Source of the DNA: Leptidea sinapis
Taxonomy: Eukaryota > Arthropoda > Insecta > Lepidoptera > Pieridae
Assembly: GCF_905404315.1 (NCBI RefSeq)
Contig: NC_066279.1
Span: 3,174,501-3,238,500, forward strand
Direction of reading: 5' to 3'
Length of the DNA: 64,000 nt
The position numbers and the translations under genes are program-made. Below the pieces are notes generated by a model that did no database searches, had not been told where the DNA came from, and saw only the letters and a program-made list of their open reading frames with translations. Shown piece by piece: positions 54,943 to 64,000 of the stretch (within the stretch, counting starts at the first letter, position 1; each line of letters starts with the position of its first letter).

Positions 54943-55470
54943 GTCTGGCGTGCCACAGGGTTCAGTCCTCTCTCCCACTCTTATCTCGCTCTTCACGAGC
55001 GTCATTCCCAAGTTTCCGAGTGTCCAGCTCGCTCAGTACGCTGATGATACGGCACTCTACTTTGGCTCCGCTCTATTGAACCGCTCAACCTTGAGCAGGA
55101 ACATTAAAGTGCTTCAAGCCGCCGTCGATGAACTAGGCAATTGGTTCAGAAAATGGCGGATTGAAGTGAACCCCACCAAGAGTGCAGCGGTACTCTTCGG
55201 TAACGCGAATAGCATCCGCGCTAAAAAACTACCGACCGACGTCATTAAATTGTATGAAACACCCATACCGTGGGTGAAGGATTACAAATACTAGGAGTCA
55301 CGTTCAACAGCAATATGAACTTCAAGAAACATATTGATACGGTATGCAATAGAGCCCGATTTGTCCTCAGTCGCCTTTATCCACTTGTGTGTGGGCGAAG
55401 CAAACTTCCGCTCAAACACAAAGTGACGCTGTACAAAACGTTTCACTACACTCACTCACACACGGACTGA
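54943..55470 (+). pseudogene. Jockey-type reverse transcriptase fragment
   Basis: SGVPQGSVLSPTLISLF, LAQYADDTALYFGSALLNRS, NWFRKWRIEVNPTKSAAVLF, and after a +1 shift at about 55292 LGVTFNSNMNFKKHID and RARFVLSRLYPLVCGRSKLP. It runs into CA-rich sequence. A different family from J1 and J2. Confidence 0.8.
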
Positions 55471-55632
55471 CTGACGGACTGACATACACCACTTACACAA
55501 TCACAAACACACTCCACAAACAGACACAAACATACATGCACACTAACATTTACACTACTTACACACATACAAACATACATACATACAATCATAAACACAT
55601 ACACACACACTTACATACATTACACTAAACAT
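55448..55632. repeat. CA/CATA-rich simple sequence
   Basis: Runs of ACACACTC, ACATACATACATAC and ACACACACACTTACAT, directly after the reverse transcriptase fragment, perhaps an expansion within its 3' region. Confidence 0.75.
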
Positions 55633-55719
55633 CACCACACTCGCCGGCGAGTGTGTTCTTCTCATCTTTTCATCTTCATTTTTATTTTCATTCTCTCTCC
55701 TTCCCACAAGCACACAGCC

Positions 55720-55950
55720 GGTCTGAGGTTCGAGTCTCCTTAGGAGACGCCCCGCGACTGTTGTTGCGTAGTCTTTGCGGCCTCCACGGCCCACGTCCTA
55801 CTTCGCTGTGAAAGCCAGGGCTGCTAACAGCACAGAGGAGGTTTTAGTCGGTATGGGGCGACCGCTTACGCGGACACTCGAGTCCGACATATTACGCCCC
55901 ATTCCGGGGCGTAAATACGTAACAGTATTTCCTCCTCTCAAAATAAAAAA
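55720..55950 (+). mobile_element. Probable LINE 3' UTR
   Basis: GC-richer block with GAGTCTCCTTAGGAGACGCC (itself containing an inverted repeat), GAGTCCGACATATTACGCCC and AACAGTATTTCCTCCTCTC, typical in style of R1/jockey 3' ends. Probably belongs to the reverse transcriptase at 54943. Confidence 0.45.
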
Positions 55951-55954
55951 ATTT

Positions 55955-56660
55955 TTTTTTATGGAATAGGAGGACAAACGAGCGTACGGGTCACCTGGTG
56001 TTATGTGATCACCGCCGCCCACATTCTCTTGCAACATCAGAGGAGACAAGAGCGTTGCCGGCCTTTAAGGAAGGTGTACGCGCTTTTTTTGAAGGTACCC
56101 ATGTCGTATCGTCCCGGAAACACCGCACAAGGAAGCTCATTCCACAGCTTTGTAGTACGAGGGAGAAAGCTTCTTGAAAACCGCACTGTGGAGGACCGCC
56201 ACACATCCAGATGGTGGGGATGACATCCTTACTTGTGGCGTGTCGTGCGAAGGTGAAATTCGGCGGCAGGAATCAGGTTAAACAGCTCTTCGGAACACTC
56301 CCCGTGATAAATGCAGTAGAAGACACACAATGAAGCGACGTCTCTACGCAACGCCAAGTGATCCAGCCGTTCACAGAGCACTGAGTCCCCGACAATTCGA
56401 GCTGCGCTACGTTGCACGCGGTCAAATGGATCGAGCAGATACTGGGGTGCACCAGACCAGAGATGACAGTAATACTCCATGTGTGGCCGGACCTGCGCTT
56501 TGTAGAGCGCTAGAATGTGGGCCGGCTTGAAGTATTGCCGTGCTCTATTGATGACGCCCAGCTTCTTCGAAGCCAATTTGGCTTTGCCCTCCAGATGGCC
56601 ACGAAATTGGCAATCGCTCGAGATTTCGAGACCCAGTATTCCGATACCCAGTATGCCATA
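55955..56660 (-). pseudogene. Jockey (J1) 3' fragment
   Basis: Minus-strand J1 from a T-run (A-tail) at about 55950 to ILGLEISSDCQFRGHLEG. The frame includes SKKLGVINRARQYFKPAHIL, PQYLLDPFDRVQRSAARIVG and VFYCIYHGECSEELFNLIPA. The longest uninterrupted J1 C-terminal frame in the window. Confidence 0.88.
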
Positions 56661-56803
56661 CTGCACTTATCGCAGCGTTTTTTTTGCTCCTTCAGGATTA
56701 ATAAAAAAATGTATTCGAGGCTAAATATATCCTCTGTACTCCTTACAACACGTGTACTATATTTAATCCAATTAAGTATTCTTCAAAATTAGTCAAAAAA
56801 AAA

Positions 56804-57045
56804 CCAAAATTTATGAACGATGCGGGACTTGAACCCACGATCTCTCGCGTTCCGTACGAGCGCTCTTCCACTGAGCCAACCGTACGAGTGACGTCAATTT
56901 AATAAATCTTGACATGTCTTTGTTCGACTCTCAGCTCTTCCTGTGAAGGTGGCGAGTGGCGCTCGCACGGAACGCGAGAGGTCGCAGGTTCGAGTCCCGC
57001 AACGTTCATAAATTTTATTTTTAAATTTAATTTATGTAATCTATG
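56804..57045. mobile_element. tRNA-like inverted-arm element, copy 4
   Basis: The left arm AAAATTTATGAACGATGCGG at 56806 and the right arm AACGTTCATAAATTTTATTT near 57001 are inverted copies. Each arm leads into a tRNA-like half, so the element is close to a head-to-head pair of tRNA-like sequences. Confidence 0.75.
56815..56889 (-). tRNA. tRNA-like sequence in the left arm (not considered functional)
   Basis: The minus strand has TTGGCTCAGTGGAAGAGC (D arm), CTCGT/GCGAG anticodon stem with loop ACGGAAC, and GTGGG TTCAAGT CCCGC (T arm). The acceptor pairing is imperfect and U33 is absent. Confidence 0.35.
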
Positions 57046-57049
57046 AAAT

Positions 57050-57530
57050 ATTATGCAATAAAAAATAATCTATGAAAATCTAGAATGGGGTGACTTTTTT
57101 TTGTAAATTTGTATTGTTCACAATGTAATGATGAAATTGTTCCAATATACCCTTTCCAAACAAGTTAAACCAAAAAAAAATAATATTAATTAATAATAAC
57201 CAAGTTAATCTGACAGCCTACGTTCTGAGAGCGAGTGAAGACATGTCGTTATGTCTTACAGTAAAGGTCAGCTGAATCCAGATCTCGGTTTGCCTCTAAA
57301 ATTATAAACGTTTTATCGGCCAGTGTCGCATCAGAAGATGTTGAACAAAGGCGTTTGATGTGTCTGTCGGTTGAGTGGCATAAGTGTCTTTAATTTTGCT
57401 CGAAAGCGCGTTTCAAGTAGCCCTTAAAATATTTCAAAGAATATAATAAAATAATGAATAAATCTATCAACCAAGTCAAGTCAGAACAATAGAAAATTGA
57501 TTTCACTGCTTTGATGGACGTCAGTTAAAA
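57050..57530. other. Spacer, nothing recognised
   Basis: No frame or family identified. Confidence 0.4.
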
Positions 57531-57534
57531 TGAA

Positions 57535-57890
57535 ATACATACTTGTACTTATAAGACGAGTCATCATCATCCTCATTAGTATACCGGCGATCTTGACCAG
57601 ATCGTCGGTCTATCTTGTGGGGGGCCTACCAACACTGCGTATTTCGGTACGTGGTCGCCGTTCGAGGACTTTACTGCCCCACCAGCCACCATCTGTCCGT
57701 CGAACTATGTGCCCTGCTCACTGCCACTTCAGTTTCGCTATCATTTGGGCTATGTCGGTAACTTTGGTTCTCCTACGGATCTTCTCACTTCTGATTCGAT
57801 CTCGCAGGGAAACTCCGAATATAGCCCTCTCCATTGCCCGCTGAATGTCCATGGGCTTTCTCAAAAGACGAGTATTTGTTGTATAAACAT
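57535..57890 (-). pseudogene. RTE-type LINE C-terminal fragment
   Basis: The minus strand reads AMERAIFGVSLRDRIRSEKI, RRTKVTDIAQMIAKLKWQWA and GRPPTRWTDDLVKIAG-like sequence before the tail. Same family as 58910-59275. Confidence 0.75.
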
Positions 57891-58094
57891 AAATAAAAAA
57901 AAAAAAAAAATATAAGAAACTCATAACAAATCAATGAACCAATTGCTGTAGTTGCGGTGTTTCTTCTCGATGTCAAATCAAGGTTGAATAAACAGTTAAT
58001 CGTTGTTAATAAATGTTGGCATTAATAAATGAATATCCAATATCATCATCAATTGCCACAAGACAATCAGTTAACACCGAGCAAAGCTTATGGA

Positions 58095-58400
58095 TATCTA
58101 TACTAATAAATGGAGTTTTTTTCCTTCGGTTACACTGTTACACTGTAAAAACTACTGAACCGATCGGAATAATACTTATACCAAAAGGTGCAGCGAGTTT
58201 CGGTACATAATTCATTGTGATTACTCAAACAATTATATTTTTTCATTTAAAGAATAGCTATATAGTCGCAGTACAAATAATTATATCAATGACATTACAT
58301 TACAAAATTCATTACATTACAAAAAATATTTCATTACATACAGTGAGCGGGCACGGGGTACTTAATTTATACCTATGGCAAAACCACTTTTGTCAACTTT
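58095..58400. repeat. Possible Helitron-like or MITE-type repeat
   Basis: Begins ATCTATACTAATAAATGGAG and has AAAACTACTGAACCGATCGG, a phrase typical of non-autonomous lepidopteran repeats, with GTGAGCGGGCACGGGGTAC near its end. Borders uncertain. Confidence 0.35.
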
Positions 58401-58429
58401 TTTTGTAGTTGAAACGCTCTGACCATAAC

Positions 58430-58590
58430 CATGCTACAATTGCGCTCGTCAACTTGAGACATAAGATGCTAAGTCTCATTTGCCCAGTAATTTCACTAGC
58501 CACGGTACCCTTCAGACCGAAACACCGTAATGTTTACACATTTCTGCTTCACGGCAGAAATATATTTCTGCAACGGAGCCTCTCACTGGA
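58430..58590 (-). repeat. SINE-like repeat (S1)
   Basis: ATTGCGCTCGTCAACTTGAG, ATAAGATGCTAAGTCTCATT, CCCTTCAGACCGAAACACCG and GCAACGGAGCCTCTCACTGG. Confidence 0.75.
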
Positions 58591-58909
58591 AAAATACTAG
58601 TTTTTAAATTATATAAACACTCGTGTTGACGTAAGCTGGAAATGTTATCGATGTAGAAAATCTAATTTCGATAACAGTATGTGGGCTTCAGGTACGTTGG
58701 GAAATAGCAATCGATTTAATTTGAGGCTCGCCTGTTTTTTCCAATTAATTACTGGAGGACCATCGAATAGGTCGAACGACGCGACGCCATGTTTTTTAAT
58801 TGGAAAGCTATACCAATGTTGAAGTAATTGAGTTTAGTACACATTTTTACCAATTTACTAGTGCTTTTATTTATATTTATTACGTATGATAGAATATTTT
58901 GCTTTATGA

Positions 58910-59275
58910 GGGAGCTCATTATCGCTCAGAGGGCAATGGAAAGGGCTATGATTGGAGTTTCCCTGCGAGATCGAATCAGAAATGAGCAGATCCGTGGGAG
59001 AACTAAAGTTACTGACATATACTAGATGATTTCAAACTGAAATGGCAGTGGGCAGGGCCTGTAGCTCGACGGACAAATGGCTTTTGGGGCAGTTAAGTCC
59101 TCGAAAGGCGACCACGTACCGGAAAACGAAGTGTTTGTAGATCCCCCACAAGATGGACCGATGATCTGCAAAATATGGCCGAAATAGGTTGGATGAGGGT
59201 AGCGGGGGCGATCGTCGAGAAGATCTTTGGGGGAGGCCTCTGTCCGACAGAGGACATCTTCCGGCCGAAATGATG
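58910..59275 (+). pseudogene. RTE-type LINE C-terminal fragment
   Basis: IIAQRAMERAMIGVSLRDRI and NEQIRGRTKVTDI, then after stops RRSLGEASVRQRTSS with a GATGATGACGAT tail. Confidence 0.75.
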
Positions 59276-59334
59276 ATGACGATAAAAGTAAAAAAGCGAG
59301 CAGTTCTAAATATTAAAAAAAAACTTAATAATTT

Positions 59335-59505
59335 TATTAAAAGAACGCAAAAAAGGAATGCTGGGAGAGCCGCTTCTTCTCTCTCAGAGTGCCATTTGTT
59401 TCCGAATCGGTAGAAGTATCTAGTATATTAGAAAAGACATCAAAAAGAATTATAAAGGATTCAATTTTGAGAAAATAAATGCCTTTATTGCCTTTAATGC
59501 CCGTT
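59335..59505 (+). mobile_element. LINE 3' end (J2)
   Basis: GCCGCTTCTTCTCTCTCAGA, GAAGTATCTAGTATATTAGA and the tail AAATAAATGCCTTTATTGCC. Confidence 0.75.
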
Positions 59506-59529
59506 CAACACACTAAAATATTGACACGA

Positions 59530-60140
59530 GAGTGGGTCAGGGATTGGAAATAATACTCCGCTTATAGGAGTCTTTATTTGCGTTCACTTTTTCTGAACTT
59601 GCAGTTCGCCGGTCTGCCGCTGTTTCTCTTGTGGGCGTCGGTACCTTCAACGGGTCACACCGCACCGATCACTAGGTCTCTTCTATCTTCTCCTGCTTGG
59701 AACACTTCCACTTTTCACTACTTCTTCTTTTTTCTTAACACTTTCGAGTCAGAACTAGAACTGCCATAGGCCACGCTTAGTACGGCTTATATACCCCCGG
59801 ATCTGTTCTATTTACAAAATGATTCTCCCATTCCATCTTTAAATTTAAATTGTACTAGAAAATTCTTTTAACTATTTTTATCCTGCTTACACATTTTCCA
59901 TCCCTTTTTTCTGTTCGATTTGATCCTGAACTTACTAGAAATTTCCATTAACTTTACAAAACCCAAAAAACTTCCATACACTGGTAGGTGTATCGAACCC
60001 GGGTCTACAGCGTCTAAAGTAAACACTTCTATGCTAAAGCTACGAGTATTGCTGTCGGAGCTGTTGAAATTATCAATGTCTTGAAGTTTGACAATTCTCG
60101 TTACATACGTCGAAGCGTTGCTACGCGACAATATGCTTAA
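59530..60140 (-). promoter_or_regulatory. Possible LTR-type promoter and polyadenylation region
   Basis: On the minus strand a TATATAAG box (59793-59786) is followed about 210 bp on by AATAAA (59578-59573), the spacing of a retroviral-type LTR. An 87-residue minus-strand frame (60131-59868) without known motifs lies upstream. I could not find paired LTRs, a primer-binding site or a target duplication, so this is tentative. Confidence 0.35.
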
Positions 60141-60346
60141 CTCTTAATGCTTGCTCTTTTAATTCTGGATATTTTTTTATAAATACAGCATGTTAGCTGA
60201 GCACGAAGAACTAGATGTAGTTCAATTAAATATGACTAGTGCAATTTTACATTCATAAGATGAAAGCCAAATCAATATAATATTCGAGGGAATATGTACT
60301 GAATCTATAAGGAAAACTTAAACCTCAGCATTCGGAGTGAAAGCAA

Positions 60347-60461
60347 CTCCTATTGAACTAAAAGTATTTGAGGAGCAGCCATGATGTTCGCTTTAAAGTG
60401 CATCTTGAATAGTAAATGTCTATCGTTAGTTGAGCTCGTATTGAACCTCGAATATTGTAAG
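60347..60461. repeat. Direct repeat, unit 1
   Basis: About 115 bp containing GTATTTGAGGAGCAGCCATG and TGAGCTCGTATTGAACCTC, repeated with few changes at 60507-60622, offset 160 bp. Confidence 0.85.
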
Positions 60462-60506
60462 TGTTCTTCACTATAAATTATACATTTATAAAATATATAT
60501 ATGTAT

Positions 60507-60622
60507 CTCCAATTGAATTAATAGTATTTGAGGAGCAGCCATGATGTTCTCTTTAAAGTGCATCTTGAATAGTAATTGCCTGTCATAAGTTGAGCTCGTA
60601 TTGAACCTCTGAATATTGTAAG
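60507..60622. repeat. Direct repeat, unit 2
   Basis: Near-identical to 60347-60461. The sequence after it (GTTCCAGTGAATTTGAGATT, about 60670) matches the Helitron-like element at 53992-54311. Confidence 0.85.
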
Positions 60623-60799
60623 ATTGATACAATTTTATTGATCAATTTTGATGATTTTTTTAGAGTGTTCCAGTGAATTTGAGATTGGTTTACATTCTCA
60701 ATAAAGTCGACATGTAATTACGTATGTAGGATCTCCTCCTAACGTCTGGTCCGATTTTTCAAATTTAACAATTTTTTTAATTAATGTTTATAATTATAA

Positions 60800-61340
60800 T
60801 GTATTTATATATATTCTGTTAATTATCCCTAAACTTAAGGACGCGTTCTCAAAACAGAGAGGTATCGAATCGCACTACTACACTGACACCGCTCAAACAC
60901 ATACACGTACTTAAAGTTAATTGCGGGAATCAAATGAATTTGATACTTTAGCAAGTTTGAATTTTATTTTTTTAATACCTATGTATTTTTGATAAGTGGT
61001 TGATGTATTCGTTTAGTAGTTAAATATTAGAATTATAGATGGCAATTCTGTCGCATAACGTCGTGTGCAGTAAACGCAGTTTTTTTAAATCCAAGATGGC
61101 GGCCGCGAAAAATTATGATTTCAACAATATGGGTATCGTATCCGAGGTTATCGAGGGTGCAGAGCACAATTAAATAGGTCTTTCAAAATCAAATTTTGAG
61201 ATTTTTTAATTAGATTGGTAACGGAATGTGTTTTGTACATATTGTGAGTGAAAAGTCGAAACGTAAATATTCCTATATTTAGGGAATGAAGAATTAATTT
61301 AGCATGTGGGATATTGTTAGACAGGCCTTTTATAAGATAA
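60800..61340. other. Spacer with a short dispersed repeat
   Basis: Contains AAATCCAAGATGGCGGCCGC at about 61089, an inverted match of the repeat at 21700-21840. Otherwise nothing recognised. Confidence 0.4.
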
Positions 61341-61364
61341 TTTAAGTTTATGAATGAATTCTAA

Positions 61365-61510
61365 TTTTGACGATGTAAATGACACCCATGAAGAAAATTT
61401 TGTAAATTTCATAGGCGCCATCATGGATTTCGATTTAGGCCCGCTATACGTTATTGTTGACCCCAAAATCCATGAAAATGACACCCATGTAAAGAAGTTG
61501 GTAAGTTTCA
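61365..61510 (+). repeat. Diverged outlying units of the 98-99 bp array
   Basis: Reads NDTHEENFVNFIGAIMDFDL, then IHENDTHVKKLVSFIG, recognisable as one and a half units of the array at 62402-62960. A J2 LINE end at 61520-61830 separates them. Confidence 0.7.
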
Positions 61511-61519
61511 TAGGCTTTT

Positions 61520-61830
61520 ATGTAAAAGGCATTAATTATTTTCTCTTAATTGATTCCTTTAGAATTCTTTTTGATGTCATTTATAATAACTACTAGATAC
61601 TACAACCGCTTCGGAAACAAATGGCGCTCTGAAAGAGAAGAAGGGGCGCAAGAAACTCTCCCAGCATTCTTTTTTTGCGCTCTTTTCAATAAAAATATAG
61701 AATATTGTACAGTCATTTCTATCGCTATAAAATAATCACGATCTAGTCCCAGGCTGTCCGATCATTTAGATATTCAGCAGTGGAGTAATAGAATTTACGA
61801 CAGAGCCATTTTTTTATAAAACATTTAAAT
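61520..61830 (-). mobile_element. LINE 3' end (J2)
   Basis: The complement of the J2 tail begins at about 61520 (TTTATGTAAAAGGCATTAAT), followed by ACTAGATACTACAACCGCTT, AAGAAACTCTCCCAGCATTC and CCCAGGCTGTCCGATCATTT, matching 51960-52245. Confidence 0.8.
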
Positions 61831-62086
61831 TTATTTATTTATATGTGTATAGAACATCATTGGATTTTATAGCTGATTTATTGATGTCTTATGGATATAT
61901 TTTATTTTGATTAAAAGGCCAAAGTTATGACTTATCTAGTATTTATTCAAACCTATTGTTTACTTATAAGAATTTTTTTTTCCGATTACTTACCAATGTT
62001 ATGATATTATGATTTAATATTATGCTATTAATATTTTCCTTAAATTGAGAAGTGTATTAGTTACTAACAGATTTAAATTTATTTTT

Positions 62087-62088
<2 letters not shown>

Positions 62089-62165
<77 letters not shown>
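62089..62165. repeat. (TA)n microsatellite
   Basis: About 38 uninterrupted TA units. Confidence 0.95.
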
Positions 62166-62167
<2 letters not shown>

Positions 62168-62401
62168 TTATTGCCAATGTTTCTGGTAGCAGTAGACTGG
62201 GGAATTATAAATATATAAATATTTAATTCTCAAAGTCTGTGTCTCGGTGTCTAGAGAATACCAGCGTTGAGTAAAATTCCCAACATAATGCTGACTAGAC
62301 ACCATTTTGGTTCTGTAATGTCCATAATATTGTTATTAGTAATAAGATTTCTGTATTTCTGAACCAAATAAAGTATTTAATTACTAATTAATATTATTAA
62401 A

Positions 62402-62960
62402 AAAACATGAAAATGACACCCATGAAGAGAAGTTGGTAAATTTCATCGGCGCCATCTTGGATTTCTATTTTGACCAGATATTCGTTATTGTTGACCCCGA
62501 AAACCATGAAAATGACACCCATGAAGAGAAGTTGGTAATTTGCATAGGCGCCATCTTGGATTTCGATTTAGACCCGATATTCGTTATTGTTAACCCCGAT
62601 AATCATGAAAATAACACCCATGAAGAGAAGTTGGTAAAAAAAAGGCGCCATCTTGGATTTCGATTTTGACCCGATATTCGTTATTGTTGACCCCGAAAAC
62701 CATGAAAATGACACCCATGAAGAGAAGTTGGTAAATTTCATAGGCGCCATCTTGGATTTCGACTTAGACCCTATATTCGTTATTGTTAACCCCGATAATC
62801 ATGAAAATAACACCCATGAAGAGAAGTTGGTAAAATTCATAGGCGCCATCTTGGATTTCGATTTTGACCCGATATTCGTTATTGTTGACCCCGAAAACCA
62901 TGATAATGACACCCATGAAGAAAAGTTGCCAATTTTATAAGCGCCATCTTGGATTTCGAT
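62402..62960 (+). repeat. 98-99 bp tandem array, translatable as a 33-residue repeat
   Basis: CATGAAAATGACACCCATGA or a variant starts at 62406, 62504, 62603, 62701, 62800 and 62899. Two unit types alternate: one with TTGACCCCGAAAACCATGAA, the other with TTAACCCCGATAATCATGAA, giving a higher-order period of about 197 bp. Long plus-strand frames (for example 62653-62940) read LDFDLDPIFVIV, then NPDNHENNTHEEKLVKFIGA. No promoter, splice site or start context supports translation. Confidence 0.9.
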
Positions 62961-64000
62961 TAGACCTTATATTTAGAGATGAACTTATAAATCACTAATT
63001 CTTCAAAAAAATACAGAAACATAATTTATTGAAAATCTGACTGCGTACAAAATATGTAAAGTATCAAAGACAGTATTGTATAGCTTATAAAAAATATTCA
63101 TGTTCGTACAGCGATCTTTCCGAGTACGAGCTGCTGCTTACAACCGACACAGAGTCTACCCACGACGGCGGCCGAGCGCGGACTGAGGTTATTTCGATAG
63201 ATCTTACTGTGCAATGCGTATGAAGTGACAAAATAAAATAACCCTTAATACCACACCTTAAAGCTCATGCTTATCAGAAATATATATGAATTTTAGACGA
63301 TTCATTTTTATTTTTTTCTGAGATTATTTATTAGATATTCATTAATTCATTTCCCGTGTTTTTGAAAATATTATATCTGCTTTCCTTACATAATTTTTGA
63401 GAGCCAAAATTGTGTAAGTGGTAGCAGAAAACTGATCCTGAATGAAGCCCCATTTCGTCAATTTTGTGTGAAGAGGTAACGGATAATCGTTTTTACGACA
63501 TAAAATATCAAAATTTCAAAGCAAACATCTCCCGCTAATTGGAGATAAAGAAGTAATCTATTTGTGACAATTTTTAGTTTTGTTAGAATTAGTTTAATTT
63601 CATCACAAACTCTACCGAAAAATATCATATTTTTGTCGGATTCGTAAACGCGTCCTTAATTATTAAGTATTAAGTTTTACTTCAATCGCGTGCAAGATTA
63701 CACTCACACCATTTTTTTAGACATTGGCGCTTGCAAATCACACTTCAAAACACCTTGTATAGTAAAAACAATTTTACTGACTTTAGAATTTTTTCGATGA
63801 TTCCAATCGAATGATGCCAGTGAAAATTGTTTCGATTATATTGATTGAAATTCCAATAAAATCCTTAAAACAAAGGCTAATAATTCTTACGATATAATAA
63901 CTTTACGGCATTATCTACTTAACTATAACCATTTGATTAAATTAAAAAAAAAAACTTTCTCTCTAACAGTTTATTGTTCTTTTGACAGAGAACTTCAAAC
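62961..64000. other. Spacer, nothing recognised
   Basis: AT-rich with a GC-richer patch (CCACGACGGCGGCCGAGCGC near 63159). No gene or repeat identified. Confidence 0.4.

Noticed and set aside
62653..62940. 95-residue open frame as a real protein-coding gene
   Set aside because: It lies wholly in a tandem array whose unit is a multiple of three, which keeps frames open by default; no start context or splice sites.
1..64000. Bacterial-type operons or a viral genome
   Set aside because: Introns, poly(A)-type tails and eukaryotic mobile elements dominate; no run of tightly packed genes exists.

Overview
The window looks like a stretch of lepidopteran (moth or butterfly) nuclear DNA. It is AT-rich, its one real gene is split by short introns with GT..AG borders, and it is packed with non-LTR retrotransposons, Helitron-like, mariner/Tc1, piggyBac and Harbinger remnants and SINE-like repeats of kinds familiar from Lepidoptera. 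No bacterial or organellar block is visible. The organism assignment is an inference from repeat content and P450 type, not from a marker gene.

The host content is a cytochrome P450 cluster on the minus strand. One complete gene runs from the ATG at 32248 to the TAA at 19105. I assembled ten exons by hand; all nine junctions keep the reading frame and the product is 503 residues, a normal P450 length. It has an N-terminal membrane anchor, helix-C WxxxR, an I-helix AATDTS, ExxR, PERF and the heme loop with Cys447. It belongs to the CYP4 clan and resembles CYP340, though the subfamily is tentative. A second P450 gene starts at 1549 and leaves the window to the left after its first exon, which has exactly the same length (157 nt) and 42 of 52 identical residues.

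The two genes sit in a direct tandem segmental duplication with an offset of about 31-32 kb. The promoter-proximal block (about 1200-2180 against 31930-32870) and a distal upstream block (about 10238-12390 against 42252-49812) are both collinear. The second copy of the distal block is stretched by an RTE-like retrotransposon (42660-46507), a jockey fragment (47142-48270) and a Helitron-like element (48601-49027). The first copy carries a small MITE-like insertion (11863-12053). The paired copies therefore act as natural empty sites.

Region by region: 0.3-1.2 kb mariner remnant; 1.4-2.2 kb first exon and flank of the second P450; 3-4.8 kb degraded jockey copies; 5.6-8.3 kb mariner and jockey pieces; 10.2-12.4 kb duplication copy 1; 12.5-13.2 kb 147-bp tandem array; 13.2-17.8 kb Harbinger-like element carrying a nested LINE with a 410-residue reverse transcriptase ORF; 18.3-18.6 kb tRNA-like inverted-arm element; 19.1-32.3 kb P450 gene with repeat-filled introns; 33.0-36.8 kb Tc1-like element enclosing a piggyBac-like element; 37-42.2 kb jockey copies, one interrupted by a LINE with a 641-residue RT-RNase H ORF; 42.3-49.8 kb duplication copy 2; 49.8-60 kb Helitron-like elements, SINEs, LINE 3' ends and a possible LTR; 61.4-63 kb a 98-99 bp tandem array that reads as a 33-residue repeat.

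I found no evidence for a wholly new coding system. The most unusual items are the elements whose arms are inverted tRNA-like sequences, an in-frame Gypsy Gag/LINE endonuclease chimera inside a P450 intron, the translatable 98-99 bp array, and the layered nested insertions.
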